A stretch of 64,000 nucleotides of DNA from Serratia rubidaea. Its GTDB lineage: Bacteria > Pseudomonadota > Gammaproteobacteria > Enterobacterales > Enterobacteriaceae. Every line of letters begins with the position of its first letter. The stretch's first letter is position 1. Shown here in pieces: positions 1 to 10,225 of this stretch. The notes under the pieces were generated by a model, which did no database searches, had not been told where the DNA came from, and saw nothing but the letters and a program-made list of their open reading frames with translations. The stretch covers positions 4,650,001 through 4,714,000 of the forward strand of contig LR590463.1 in assembly GCA_901472405.1 (NCBI GenBank), in the 5' to 3' direction. The position numbers were made by a program, and so were the translations under genes.

Positions 1-1281
1 GCGGCGAAAATCAACCCGCTCCTCATCGTCCAGATAAATCGTCGTCTCCGCCGGCCGGGTGGCGGCGATCACCGCCCCCTGGCGAATCGAGTAACGCACC
101 GGCGTCTGACGGCGCACCGCGTCAAAGCCGTTTTCCGCCGGCAGAATCACCAGATTGGCGCAGTTTCCCGCCGCCAGCCCGTAATCCTGCAGCTGCAGCG
201 TGCGGGCGCTGCGCGTGGTGATCAATGCCAGGCCGTCGTTAATCTGGCCGTAGCCCATCAGCTGGCAGACGTGCAGCCCCATATGCAGCACCTGCAGCAT
301 ATTGGCGGTGCCGAGCGGGTACCAGGGATCAAACACATCGTCGTGGCCGAAGCAGACGTTAAGATCCGCCGCCAGCATCTCTTTCACCCGCGTGACGCCG
401 CGCCGCTTCGGATAGTCGTCAAAACGCCCCTGCAGATGAATATTCACCAGCGGGTTGGCGACAAAGTTGATGCCGGACAGCTTCAGCAGGCGGAACAGCC
501 GTGAGGTATAGGCGCCGTTGTAGGAGTGCATCGCCGTGGTATGGCTGGCGGTCACCCGCTCGCCCATTTCCAGCTTGAGCGCCAGCGCCGCCACGGTTTC
601 GACAAAGCGCGACTGCTCGTCGTCAATCTCATCGCAGTGCACATCCACCAGCCGGTCATATTTCTGCGCCAGTGCGAAGGCCTTGTGCAGCGACTCCACG
701 CCGTACTCGCGGGTAAACTCAAAGTGCGGAATGGCGCCCACCACGTCGGCCCCCAGGCGCAGCGCCTCTTCCAGCAGGGCTTCACCGTTGGGATAGGAGA
801 GAATGCCCTCCTGCGGAAACGCGACGATCTGCAGCGTTACCCAGGGCGCAACCTCCTGCTTCACCTCCAGCATGGCGCGCAGCGCGGTCAGCGACGGATC
901 CGAGACGTCCACGTGGGTGCGCACGTACTGGATACCGTTGGCGATCTGCCACTTCAGCGTCTGCCAGGCGCGCTGCTTAACATCTTCGTGGCTCAGCAAC
1001 GCCTTACGCTCCGCCCAGCGTTCAATGCCCTCAAACAGCGTGCCGGACTGATTCCAGGCCGGCTGGCCGGCGGTCTGGGTGGTGTCCAGATGAATATGCG
1101 GTTCGACAAACGCCGGCAGCGCCAGGCCGCCCTCGGCGTCCAGCGCGTCGCTGCGCCACGCCTGCCCTGTCGGCTGCGGGATCAGATGGCCGATACGCCC
1201 CTGTTCGATACTCAGCTGCCACAATCCTTCATGCCCGCTGAGACGCAGATTGTCGATAAACTTCAACCTTTGCTTTGCCAC
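1..1281 (-). CDS. codA: Cytosine deaminase CodA
   Basis: Amidohydrolase that converts cytosine to uracil and ammonia in pyrimidine salvage. Reading the minus strand from GTG at 1279-1281 gives 427 uninterrupted codons that match E. coli CodA almost throughout, including the metal-binding VEPHIHLD stretch, the HCDEIDDEQ and [14 protein letters not shown] motifs and [11 protein letters not shown]. coli CodA is 427 residues, so the stop codon probably lies just outside the window. A GAGG lies 4-5 bases upstream of the GTG; the ATG further upstream is in another frame. No permease gene codB lies upstream, where it would be in E. coli codBA, because the next gene is the divergent nirB. Confidence 0.93.
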   Translation of the reverse strand, partial: MAKQRLKFIDNLRLSGHEGLWQLSIEQGRIGHLIPQPTGQAWRSDALDAEGGLALPAFVEPHIHLDTTQTAGQPAWNQSGTLFEGIERWAERKALLSHEDVKQRAWQTLKWQIANGIQYVRTHVDVSDPSLTALRAMLEVKQEVAPWVTLQIVAFPQEGILSYPNGEALLEEALRLGADVVGAIPHFEFTREYGVESLHKAFALAQKYDRLVDVHCDEIDDEQSRFVETVAALALKLEMGERVTASHTTAMHSYNGAYTSRLFRLLKLSGINFVANPLVNIHLQGRFDDYPKRRGVTRVKEMLAADLNVCFGHDDVFDPWYPLGTANMLQVLHMGLHVCQLMGYGQINDGLALITTRSARTLQLQDYGLAAGNCANLVILPAENGFDAVRRQTPVRYSIRQGAVIAATRPAETTIYLDDEERVDFRR

Positions 1282-1466
1282 ACTTCCTCTCCCGTTGAAC
1301 GGCTGATTTTTTCATCATACTGGCACCTGCGCAGGCTGACAAAAACACTCATCAGCAAAAATGGTGTAAATGGCGAAAAATAGTGCAACACCTATCAAAC
1401 TGGCTCGATTCAGCTAAAGTTGAATTAAAACCGCAACTTATCAAATAACGATAAAAATCATGCAGA

Positions 1467-1482
1467 TACCACTTTAGAGGTA
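1467..1482 (+). promoter_or_regulatory. NarL/NarP 7-2-7 site upstream of nirB
   Basis: TACCACT-TT-AGAGGTA is a perfect inverted pair of heptamers of the NarL/NarP type. Its centre (1474.5) is exactly 28 bp upstream of the centre of the FNR site, the same geometry as the -69.5 and -41.5 sites of the E. coli nirB promoter. It should give nitrate/nitrite activation of nirBDC-cysG. Confidence 0.85.
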
Positions 1483-1495
1483 TATAGGGGTAGAC

Positions 1496-1509
1496 TTGAT
1501 TTACATCAA
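1496..1509 (+). promoter_or_regulatory. FNR box of the nirB promoter
   Basis: TTGATTTACATCAA matches the FNR consensus TTGATNNNNATCAA at every fixed base. If it is centred at -41.5, transcription should start near 1544, and TAAGGT at 1531-1536 sits where the -10 element is expected. This implies anaerobic induction of the nir operon. Confidence 0.9.
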
Positions 1510-1568
1510 GAAGCCGTATGGCGGGAGGCATAAGGTAAGCGCAGGAAACCAGAATTTTTGAGGCAATC

Positions 1569-4117
1569 ATGAGCAGAGTCAAACTCGCTGTCATCGGTAA
1601 CGGCATGGTCGGCCACCGCTTTATCGAAGATCTGCTGGAAAAGGCAGCCCCCGGCCAATTCGACATCACCGTTTTTTGCGAAGAACCACGCATCGCGTAC
1701 GACCGCGTACACCTTTCTTCTTACTTCTCCCACCATACCGCGGAAGAGCTGTCGCTGGTGCGCGAAGGCTTTTACGAGAAGTCCGGCGTCAAGGTGCTGG
1801 TCGGCGAACGCGCCATTACCATCAACCGCAGCGAGAAGGTGATTCACTCCAACACCGGCCGCACGGTGTTTTACGACAAACTGATCATGGCCACCGGCTC
1901 CTACCCGTGGATCCCGCCGATTAAAGGCGCGGAGGGTCAGGACTGCTTCGTCTACCGCACCATTGAAGACCTCAACGCCATTGAAGCCTGCGCCCGCCGC
2001 AGCAAACGCGGCGCGGTGGTCGGCGGCGGCCTGCTGGGGCTGGAAGCCGCCGGCGCGCTGAAAAGCCTCGGTATCGAAACCCACGTGATCGAATTCGCGC
2101 CGGTGCTGATGGCCGAACAGCTCGACCGATGGGCGGCGATCAGCTGCGTCGCAAGATCGAACGCATGGGCGTACAGGTGCACACCGGTAAAAACACCCAC
2201 GAGATCGTCCACAGCGGACAGCAGGCGCGTAAAACCATGCAGTTTGCCGACGGCAGCGAGCTGGAGGTCGACTTTATCGTCTTCTCCACCGGCATCCGCG
2301 CGCAGGACAAGCTGGCGCACCAGTGCGGGCTGGCCACCGCGCGCCGCGGCGGCATCGTGATCAACGATCAATGCCAGACCTCCGACCCGGACGTCTACGC
2401 CATCGGCGAATGCGCCTCCTGGCAGGAGCGCACCTTTGGCCTGGTGGCGCCGGGCTACAAAATGGCGCAGGTGACCGCCGACCATCTGCTGGGGCGCGAC
2501 AATACCTTCCTCGGCGCGGATATGAGCGCCAAGCTGAAACTGCTGGGCGTCGACGTAGGCGGCATCGGCGATGCGCACGCCCGCACCGCAGGCGCCCGCA
2601 GCTACGTGTATCTGGACGAAAGCAAAGAGGTGTACAAGCGCCTCGTGGTCAGCGCCGACAATAAAACCCTGCTGGGCGCGGTGCTGGTCGGCGACACCAG
2701 CGATTACGGCAACCTGCTGCAGCTGGCGCTGAACGGCATCGAACTGCCGGAAAACCCGGACAGCCTGATCCTGCCGGCGCACGCCGGCAGCAAACCGGCG
2801 ATCGGCGTGGACGCCCTGCCGGAAAGCGCGCAAATCTGCTCCTGCTTCGACGTCAGCAAAGGCGATATCATCAAAGCGGTGAGCATGGGCTGCCATACCG
2901 TCGCCGCCATCAAGGCGGAAACCAAGGCCGGCACCGGCTGCGGCGGCTGTATTCCGCTGATTACCCAAGTGCTGAACGCCGAGCTCAGCAAACAGGGCAT
3001 CGAGGTTAACCACCACCTGTGCGAACACTTCGCTTACTCGCGTCAGGAGCTGTACCACCTGATCCGCGTTGAAGGCATCAAATCCTTTGATGAGCTGCTG
3101 GAAAAATACGGCAAAGGCTACGGCTGCGAAGTGTGCAAGCCGACCGTCGGTTCGCTGCTGGCCTCCTGCTGGAATGAGTACGTCCTCAAACCGCAACACA
3201 CCCCGCTGCAGGATACCAACGACAACTTCCTCGGCAATATCCAGAAAGACGGCACCTACTCGGTGATCCCGCGCTCCGCCGGCGGCGAGATTACGCCGGA
3301 AGGCCTGTGTGCTATCGGCGAGATCGCCGCCGAGTACAACCTCTATACCAAGATCACCGGCTCGCAGCGTATCGGCATGTTCGGCGCGCAGAAAAACGAT
3401 CTGCCGGCCATCTGGGCGAAGCTGATCGCCGCCGGCTTTGAAACCGGTCACGCCTACGCCAAAGCCTTGCGCATGGCGAAAACCTGCGTCGGCAGCACCT
3501 GGTGCCGCTACGGCGTCGGCGACAGCGTCGGCTTCGGCGTTGAACTGGAAAACCGCTACAAGGGCATCCGCACGCCGCACAAAATGAAGTTCGGCGTCTC
3601 CGGCTGCACCCGCGAATGCGCCGAGGCGCAGGGTAAGGACGTCGGCATTATCGCCACCGAAAACGGCTGGAACCTGTATGTCTGCGGCAACGGCGGCATG
3701 AAGCCGCGCCACGCCGACCTGCTGGCGGCCGACCTCGACCACGACACGCTGGTGCGCTATCTGGACCGCTTTATGATGTTCTACATCCGCACCGCCGACA
3801 AACTGCAGCGCACCTCGCTGTGGCTGGAAAGCCTGGAAGGCGGCATCGACTATCTGCGCCAGGTAATTATCGACGACAAACTGGGCATCAACGACCAGCT
3901 GGAGGCGGAGATCCTGCGCCTGCGCGACGCGGTGGTCTGCGAATGGACCGAAACCGTTGAGCATCCGGAGCTGCAGGTCCGCTTCGCCCACTTTATCAAC
4001 AGCAGCCTGCGCGACCCGAACGTGCAGATGGTCGCCGAGCGCGACCAGCACCGCCCGGCCCGTCCGGACGAACGCATCCCTGTCACCGTCCTGGACACTG
4101 AGGAGAACAACGCATGA
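1569..4117 (+). CDS. nirB: NADH-dependent nitrite reductase large subunit (one frameshift)
   Basis: Cytoplasmic siroheme enzyme that reduces nitrite to ammonium with NADH. The N-terminal FAD/NAD oxidoreductase domain spans residues 1 to about 300. Two BFD-like [2Fe-2S] segments follow (ICSCFDVS and GTGCGGC near 423-460, CEVCKP near 520). The C-terminal half carries the siroheme/4Fe-4S ligands CVGSTWC near 640 and GCTREC near 680. One base is missing near 2126-2129: the first frame reads to MAEQLD and the next resumes at MGGDQLRRK. With that base restored the protein is about 849 residues (E. coli 847). ATG 1569 follows GAGG. The stop overlaps nirD (ATGA). Confidence 0.93.
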
Positions 4118-4443
4118 GCCAGTGGATCACCGTCTGTCCGGTCGCCGACATCCTGCCCGGCACCGGCGTCTGCGCCCTGATTGGCGAACAGCAGGTGGCG
4201 GTTTTCCGCCCCTACGCCGATGAACAGGTGTTCGCCATCAGCAATATCGACCCCTTTGCCCAGGCCAGCGTGCTGTCGCGCGGCCTGATCGCCGAACATC
4301 AGGGCGAGCTGTGGGTCGCCAGCCCGCTGAAAAAACAGCGTTTCCGCCTGCATGACGGTTTGTGTATGGAGGATGAGGCCCATTCAGTGGCGCACTTCGC
4401 CAGCCGGGTGGTCGACGGCGTGGTGCAGGTGGCGGCGGCATAA
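4114..4443 (+). CDS. nirD: Nitrite reductase small subunit NirD
   Basis: Small partner of NirB needed for NADH-nitrite reductase activity. The 109-residue product matches E. coli NirD (108). It has the Rieske-like fold of the family but, as in E. coli NirD, lacks the Cys-X-His cluster ligands of true Rieske proteins. It starts inside the last codons of nirB (ATGA overlap), so the two are probably translationally coupled. nirC follows 27 bases downstream in the same operon. Confidence 0.95.
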   Translation: MSQWITVCPVADILPGTGVCALIGEQQVAVFRPYADEQVFAISNIDPFAQASVLSRGLIAEHQGELWVASPLKKQRFRLHDGLCMEDEAHSVAHFASRVVDGVVQVAAA

Positions 4444-4470
4444 CGAATTCTAACCTTCTGGGAAAAATCT

Positions 4471-5271
4471 ATGTTTACCGACACCCTCAACAAATGCGCC
4501 GCCAACGCGGCGCGCATCGTCAAACTGGCGAAAGAGAGCCCGCTCGGCTTCTGGATCGCCTCCGCCATGGCCGGCGCCTATGTGGGCCTTGGCATCATCC
4601 TGATTTTCACCCTCGGCAATCTGGTGGATCCGTCCGTACGCCCGCTGGTGATGGGCGCCACCTTCGGCATCGCGCTGACGCTGGTGATTATCGCCGGCTC
4701 CGAACTGTTTACCGGCCACACCATGTTCCTGACGCTCGGCGTCAAGGCCGGCACGATTTCACAAGGACAGATGTGGACGGTGCTGCCGCAGACCTGGCTC
4801 GGCAATCTGCTGGGTTCGGTGCTGGTCGCCCTGATGTACTATTATGGCGGCGGCAGCCTGCTGCCGGTAGACAGCAGCCTGGTGCACAGCGTGGCGCTGG
4901 CGAAAACCACCGCGCCGGCGGAAGTGCTGTTCTTTAAGGGCATCCTGTGCAACTGGCTGGTCTGCTTGGCGATCTGGATGGCGCTGCGCGTTGAGGGCGC
5001 GGCGAAATTTATCGCCATCTGGTGGTGCCTGCTGGCGTTTATCGCCTCCGGCTACGAGCACTCGGTCGCCAATATGACGCTGTTTGCGCTCTCCTGGTTC
5101 GGCCAGCACGGCGAAGCCTATACGCTGGGCGGCATCGGCCATAACCTGCTGTGGGTCACGCTGGGCAATATGGTCTCCGGCATGGTGCTGATGGGGCTGG
5201 GCTACTGGTACGCCACCCCGCGCGCGCAGCGCCCGCAGGCGAGCCGCAACGGCGCACGTCAGACCGCCTGA
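4471..5271 (+). CDS. nirC: Nitrite channel NirC (FNT family)
   Basis: Inner-membrane formate/nitrite transporter family protein of 266 residues with about six hydrophobic helices. It moves nitrite into the cell for NirBD. Family-type stretches are visible, for example GSELFTGHTMFL near 75-86 and the NWLVCLAIWMALR helix near 160-172. It sits third in nirBDC-cysG. A GC-rich hairpin (GGCGCC...GGCGCC, about 5288-5305) lies between nirC and cysG and may tune downstream expression. Confidence 0.94.
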   Translation: MFTDTLNKCAANAARIVKLAKESPLGFWIASAMAGAYVGLGIILIFTLGNLVDPSVRPLVMGATFGIALTLVIIAGSELFTGHTMFLTLGVKAGTISQGQMWTVLPQTWLGNLLGSVLVALMYYYGGGSLLPVDSSLVHSVALAKTTAPAEVLFFKGILCNWLVCLAIWMALRVEGAAKFIAIWWCLLAFIASGYEHSVANMTLFALSWFGQHGEAYTLGGIGHNLLWVTLGNMVSGMVLMGLGYWYATPRAQRPQASRNGARQTA

Positions 5272-5331
5272 TTACCGACTTATCTCGGGCGCCGTGCGCG
5301 GCGCCCCTGCCCCCGCCCTGAGGAACTGCTG

Positions 5332-6736
5332 ATGGATTACTTACCCATTTTCTGCCAACTGCAACATAAAGCCTGCCTGCTGGTCGGCGGCGGCGACGTC
5401 GCCGAACGCAAGGCGCGCCTGCTGCTGGATGCCGGCGCCCAGCTGACGGTTAACGCCCCGGCGTTCAACGCACAGTTTCAGCGCTGGGCCGAACAGGGAC
5501 GGGTCACGCTGGTCTGCGGCGATTTCCGCGCCGAGCTGCTGGCGGAACAGTGGCTGGTGATTGCCGCCACCGATCGGGTGGAGGTCAACGCGCTGGTGTA
5601 TCAGTGCGCCAATCAGCAGCGGGTATTTTGCAACGTGGTGGACGATCCCAAACGCGCCAGTTTTATCATGCCGTCGATTATCGACCGCTCGCCGATCATG
5701 GTCGCCGTCTCATCCGGCGGTAAAGCGCCGGTGCTGGCGCGCCTGCTGCGTGAAAAACTGGAGGCTGCCCTGCCGCAGCACCTTGGCCGCCTGGCGCAGT
5801 GGGGCGGCGCGCTGCGTCAGCGCGTAAAACAGCGCTTTACGCGACCTGAAGAGCGGCGTCGTTTCTGGGAGCGGCTGTTTGCCCACGATCGGCTGGCGCA
5901 GTCGCTGGCGAATAACGATAACGCCATGGCGACCAGCCAGACCGAAGCGCTGTTCGCCAGCCAGCCCCACACCGGTGGGGAAGTGGTGCTGGTGGGCGCC
6001 GGGCCGGGTGACGCCGGGTTGTTGACCCTGAAGGGTCTGCAGCAGATCCAGCAGGCCGACGTGGTGGTTTACGACCGTCTGGTGTCCGATGAGGTAATGG
6101 CGCTGGTGCGCCGCGACGCCGAGCGCATTTTTGTCGGCAAACGCGCCGGCGACCACTGCGTGGCGCAGGCGCAGATTAACCAGATCCTGCTGGAACAGGC
6201 GCAGCGCGGTAAGCGCGTGGTGCGTCTGAAAGGCGGCGATCCGTTTATCTTCGGCCGCGGCGGCGAGGAGCTGGAGACGCTGGCGGCTGGCGGCATTGCG
6301 TTTTCCGTGGTGCCGGGCATCACCGCCGCCTCCGGCTGCTCGGCGTACAGCGGCATTCCCCTGACCCACCGCGACCATGCGCAAAGCGTCCGGCTGGTCA
6401 CCGGCCATGCCAAAGCCGACGGCGATCTCGACTGGGCCACGCTGGCCGCAGGCCAGCAGACGCTGGTGTTTTATATGGGCCTGTCGCAGGCGGGGAGAAA
6501 TTCAGCGGCAGCTGATCGCACACGGTATGGCCGCCGATACGCCGGTGGCGCTGGTGGAAAACGGCACCACCTGCCGCCAGCGGGTGCTCGAAGGCGAGCT
6601 GCGGCAGCTGCCGGCGTTGGCGCAGCAGGCGGCCAGCCCGAGCCTGATCATCGTCGGCAGCGTGGTCAGCCTGCGCAGTAAGCTTAACTGGTTCGCCAGC
6701 CGCGAAGCCGCGCCGGAACTGGCGAAAATGGCCTGA
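5332..6736 (+). CDS. cysG: Siroheme synthase CysG (one frameshift)
   Basis: Trifunctional enzyme that makes siroheme, the cofactor of NirB and sulfite reductase. The N-terminal part (about 1-150) is the precorrin-2 dehydrogenase/ferrochelatase with the NAD-binding GGGDVAERK. The C-terminal part is the uroporphyrinogen-III methyltransferase with [15 protein letters not shown] near 220 and [14 protein letters not shown] near 303. One extra G in the GGGG run at 6492-6495 shifts the frame: it reads QAG then nonsense, and true sequence resumes at [11 protein letters not shown]. Corrected length is about 467 residues (E. coli 457). Last gene before a convergent terminator. Confidence 0.93.
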
Positions 6737-6755
6737 CGCACGCGTCAGAAACGAC

Positions 6756-6785
6756 AAAGGCCGGGCAATTGCCCGGCCTTTTTGC
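6756..6785. terminator. Bidirectional terminator between cysG and trpS
   Basis: A perfect 26-bp palindrome with GGCCGGGCAATTGCCCGGCC at its core has A runs on its left and T runs on its right (6756-6785). It lies between the convergent cysG and trpS genes and can serve as a Rho-independent terminator for both. Confidence 0.85.
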
Positions 6786-6802
6786 TGTCTGACACCCGCA
6801 GG

Positions 6803-7807
6803 TTACGGCTGCGCTACAAAGCCAATCGCTTCATACACCTTGCTCAGCGTGTCCTGCGCACGAGCGCGCGCCTTGGCCGCGCCGTCGCGCATCACCTGCT
6901 GCAGGTAGGCTTCGTCGTTGCGGAAGCGGTGGTAACGCTCCTGCAGCTCGCTCAGCATACCAGACACCGCATCGGCAACCGCGCCTTTCAGGTGGCCATA
7001 CATCTGGCCTTCAAACTCGGCTTCCAGCTCGGCAACCGGCTTACCGGTCACGCCGGACAGGATATCCAACAGGTTGGAAACCCCGGCCTTGTTGGCCACG
7101 TCATAACGAATGACCGGCGGCTCGTCAGAGTCGGTCATCGCGCGTTTGATTTTCTTGGCGACCGCTTTCGGATCTTCCAGCAGGCCGATCACGTTGTTGC
7201 GGTTATCGTCCGACTTGGACATCTTCTTGGTCGGCTCCTGCAGCGACATCACGCGCGCACCGGATTTCGGGATAAACGGCTCCGGCACCTTGAAGATATC
7301 GCCGTACAGTGCGTTAAAGCGCGATGCCACATCGCGGCTCAGCTCCAGGTGCTGCTTCTGATCTTCGCCCACCGGCACCTGATTGGTCTGATACAGCAGA
7401 ATATCCGCCGCCATCAGCACCGGATAGTCGAACAGGCCGGCGTTGATGTTTTCTGCATAACGGCTGGACTTGTCCTTGAACTGGGTCATACGGCTCAGTT
7501 CGCCGAAATAGGTGTAGCAGTTCAGCGCCCAGCTCAGTTGCGTATGCTCCGGCACGTGCGACTGGACGAAGATGGTGCTTTTATTCGGGTCGATACCGCA
7601 GGCCAGGTACAGCGCCAGCGTATTCAGCGTCGCGTCACGCAGCTTTGCCGCGTCCTGACGCACGGTGATGGCATGCAGATCGACGATGCAGTAAATACAG
7701 TCGTAATCATCCTGCATGTGAACCCACTGACGCAGCGCACCCATGTAGTTGCCAATGGTCAATTCGCCGGACGGCTGCGCGCCGCTAAATACGATGGGCT
7801 TACTCAT
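6803..7807 (-). CDS. trpS: Tryptophanyl-tRNA synthetase
   Basis: Class I aminoacyl-tRNA synthetase that charges tRNA-Trp. The 334-residue product has the same length as E. coli TrpS. The HIGH-type signature is [14 protein letters not shown] near 11-24, and the KMSKS loop is KKMSKSD near 193-199. The gene starts two bases past the gph stop, the distal end of the leftward aroK..trpS cluster. No frame problem is seen. Confidence 0.96.
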   Translation of the reverse strand: MSKPIVFSGAQPSGELTIGNYMGALRQWVHMQDDYDCIYCIVDLHAITVRQDAAKLRDATLNTLALYLACGIDPNKSTIFVQSHVPEHTQLSWALNCYTYFGELSRMTQFKDKSSRYAENINAGLFDYPVLMAADILLYQTNQVPVGEDQKQHLELSRDVASRFNALYGDIFKVPEPFIPKSGARVMSLQEPTKKMSKSDDNRNNVIGLLEDPKAVAKKIKRAMTDSDEPPVIRYDVANKAGVSNLLDILSGVTGKPVAELEAEFEGQMYGHLKGAVADAVSGMLSELQERYHRFRNDEAYLQQVMRDGAAKARARAQDTLSKVYEAIGFVAQP

Positions 7808-7809
7808 GT

Positions 7810-8508
7810 TTAAATTTCCTGATTTTCTAAGGATGACCGCCCAAGAACGGGCAACAGATCGGCGAAGCGTTCCAACACGCGGTCGGGATGGCTCAGGGCT
7901 ATCGCTTCACCGTAGTTATAACCATACGTCAGGCCGACGCTCGGGCACCCTGCCGCCTGCGCCGCCTGGATATCATTGCGCGAATCGCCGACGAACAGCA
8001 GTTCACCGGCCCGCAGCCCCAGCTTGCCGAGCACCAGATACAGCGGCGCCGGATGCGGCTTTTTCTCAATCACATCGTCGCCGCCGATAATCAGCGAGAA
8101 GTAGTCGGCAATCCCCAGCGAACGCAGCAGCGGCGCGACAAACGGCGTCGGCTTATTGGTCACCAGCGCCATCGGCATGCCGGACTCCGCCAGCTGCGCC
8201 AGCGTCTGCCGCACCTGCGGGAACAAGCGGCTGCCGTCGGCGACCGTGTCGGCATAGCAGCGGTCGAACCGTTCACGCAGCAGTCGGCACTGCGCCGGCG
8301 TCTCGTCGACTTCAGCCCAGCGCAGCGCTCGCTGCACCAGCACGTCGGCGCCGTTGCCAATCCAGGTGCTGACCCGTTCAATGCCCGGCTGCGGCAGGTT
8401 CATCTCCGCCAGCGCCCGGTCCATTGCTGCGGCCAGGCCCGGCGCGCTGTCAACCAGCGTGCCGTCCAGGTCAAACGCCAGAGCGCGGATGGCGCTGAAA
8501 TCAGCCAT
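7810..8508 (-). CDS. gph: Phosphoglycolate phosphatase Gph
   Basis: HAD-superfamily phosphatase that removes 2-phosphoglycolate, for example from oxidative DNA repair. The motifs are in order: [10 protein letters not shown] (nucleophile Asp) near 13-22, VTNKPTPF near 126, and [14 protein letters not shown] near 183. At 232 residues it is slightly shorter than E. coli Gph (252). The ATG lies inside the last codons of rpe (ATGGCTGA overlap), which couples the two genes. Confidence 0.94.
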   Translation of the reverse strand: MADFSAIRALAFDLDGTLVDSAPGLAAAMDRALAEMNLPQPGIERVSTWIGNGADVLVQRALRWAEVDETPAQCRLLRERFDRCYADTVADGSRLFPQVRQTLAQLAESGMPMALVTNKPTPFVAPLLRSLGIADYFSLIIGGDDVIEKKPHPAPLYLVLGKLGLRAGELLFVGDSRNDIQAAQAAGCPSVGLTYGYNYGEAIALSHPDRVLERFADLLPVLGRSSLENQEI

Positions 8509-9179
8509 GGGTGACTTTCGCCAGTTCGCTGCGCATGGCGTCGATCACCGTGCGGTAGTCCGGCTGGCCGAAGATGGCGGAGCCGGCGACGAACATATCG
8601 GCGCCTGCGGCGGCGATTTCAGCAATGTTGTCGACTTTCACCCCGCCGTCCACTTCCAGGCGGATATCGTAGCCGCTGTCATCAATCAGCTTGCGCACCT
8701 GGCGCAGCTTATCCAGCGTGCCGTGGATAAATGACTGGCCGCCGAAGCCCGGGTTGACCGACATCAGCAAAATGACGTCAAGCTTATCCATTACGTAGTC
8801 GAGATAGCTCAGCGGCGTAGCCGGGTTGAGCACCAGCCCGGCCTTGCAGCCGTGCTCTTTGATCAGTTGGATGGTGCGGTCGACGTGCTCGGAGGCTTCG
8901 GGATGGAAAGTGATATAGCTGGCGCCGGCTTTGGCGAAGTCCGGATAATGCGATCGACCGGTTTTACCATCAGGTGAACGTCAATCGGCGCGGTGATGCC
9001 GTAGTTGCGCAGCGCCTGACACACCATCGGACCGATGGTCAGGTTCGGCACGTAATGGTTATCCATCACATCGAAGTGCACCACATCGGCGCCGGCGGCC
9101 AATACGTTCGCCGTGTCCTCGCCCCAGGCGGGCAAAAATCTGCCGACAGAATGGACGGGGCAATCAAACTCTTTTTCAT
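8501..9179 (-). CDS. rpe: Ribulose-phosphate 3-epimerase (three frameshifts)
   Basis: Pentose-phosphate enzyme that interconverts ribulose-5-P and xylulose-5-P. ATG at 9177-9179 follows GGAGAAGCGG and begins [14 protein letters not shown]. There is an extra base in the A run 9134-9138, an extra C in 9122-9125, and a missing base at the GG near 8943. Removing and adding these restores DFARLGEDTA and RIIPDFAKAG and gives 225 residues, exactly the E. coli length. Intact blocks include [17 protein letters not shown] and [12 protein letters not shown]. Three errors within about 200 bases of a highly conserved gene point to poor base calling. Confidence 0.9.
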
Positions 9180-9236
9180 CCGCTTCTCCAAACGTAGGGG
9201 TAGTCATTATACGCCGGGCGCCTGCTGCTTTCCGGC

Positions 9237-10049
9237 TTAGCGATACAGCGCCAAAAGCTCGTTCACCTTGCTGCGGCCCAGAATATTGCGGCTGATGGTG
9301 CGGCGGGCTTTCACCACATACAGCGCGGCATGCTGGTACCAGTCACGCGTCAGTTCGGTATCGTGGTTTGAGATCAATACCGGCACCTGATGTTCAACCG
9401 ACAGCTGATGCGCAATCTGCGCCAGCCCCTGCTGATCGTCCAGGCTGAAGCTGTTGGTGTGATAGGCGGTAAAATTCGCCGTCGCCGACAGCGGCGCATA
9501 CGGCGGATCGCAATACACTACCGCACCGGCGGTCGCCTTCAACATGGTATCGCGGTAATGCTCACAGACAAAGGTGGCATTGCGCGATTTTTCTGCAAAC
9601 CAGTACAGCTCTTCCTCAGGGAAGTAAGGCTTCTTGTAACGGCCGAACGGCACGTTGAACTCGCCGCGCAGGTTATAGCGGCACAGACCGTTGTAACAGT
9701 GGCGGTTCAGATACAGGAACAATAGCGCCCGACGGTACGCGTCCTGGCTAGTATTAAACTCTTCACGCAGCAGGTAAAACTGATCCGAGTTATTGAATTC
9801 ATCGGCGAACAGAATACGGGCATCGCGCACGAAATCATCCGTACGCAGCTTCACGATGTTATACAGGTTGATAAGATCGCTGTTGATATCGGCGAGAATA
9901 TAGGCATCGTAATCGGTATTCAAAAACACCGACCCCGCACCCACGAAGGGCTCGATTAAGCAGTCTCCCTCCGGCAGATGGCGACGAATCTCATCTACCA
10001 GCGGGTATTTTCCACCAGCCCATTTTAAAAAAGCGCGGTTCTTCTTCAT
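9237..10049 (-). CDS. dam: DNA adenine methyltransferase Dam
   Basis: N6-adenine methyltransferase acting on GATC sites, with roles in mismatch repair, replication timing and gene regulation. The 270 residues (E. coli 278) include KWAGGKYPL near 9, the SAM-binding [12 protein letters not shown] near 33, and the catalytic DPPY (CDPPYAPL near 180). It lies between damX and rpe as in E. coli. About 175 bases without a gene separate it from damX. Confidence 0.95.
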   Translation of the reverse strand: MKKNRAFLKWAGGKYPLVDEIRRHLPEGDCLIEPFVGAGSVFLNTDYDAYILADINSDLINLYNIVKLRTDDFVRDARILFADEFNNSDQFYLLREEFNTSQDAYRRALLFLYLNRHCYNGLCRYNLRGEFNVPFGRYKKPYFPEEELYWFAEKSRNATFVCEHYRDTMLKATAGAVVYCDPPYAPLSATANFTAYHTNSFSLDDQQGLAQIAHQLSVEHQVPVLISNHDTELTRDWYQHAALYVVKARRTISRNILGRSKVNELLALYR

Positions 10050-10225
10050 GCCGTCAGTTAGCTACTTATACAATTCAGAGCGGCGGATTGTACTCTGTTT
10101 TCAGACAGCACATCAGCGCACAAATTAAAATGATTTATACCCTTCATCCTGCAGGCCGCCGCCCGGCCATCGCTCGGACCCAAGGTCGTCACGCGGCGTA
10201 AGACGGCAGCCTGAAAGCTGTCAGA

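Noticed and set aside
1952..4051. 699-codon open frame antisense to nirB
   Set aside because: Lies entirely on the opposite strand of nirB; Ala/Val/Asp/Gln-rich composition typical of reverse-strand shadows in high-GC coding DNA, with no recognisable domain.
6782..7813. 343-codon open frame antisense to trpS
   Set aside because: Covers trpS exactly in the opposite direction and begins in the terminator; no homology recognised.
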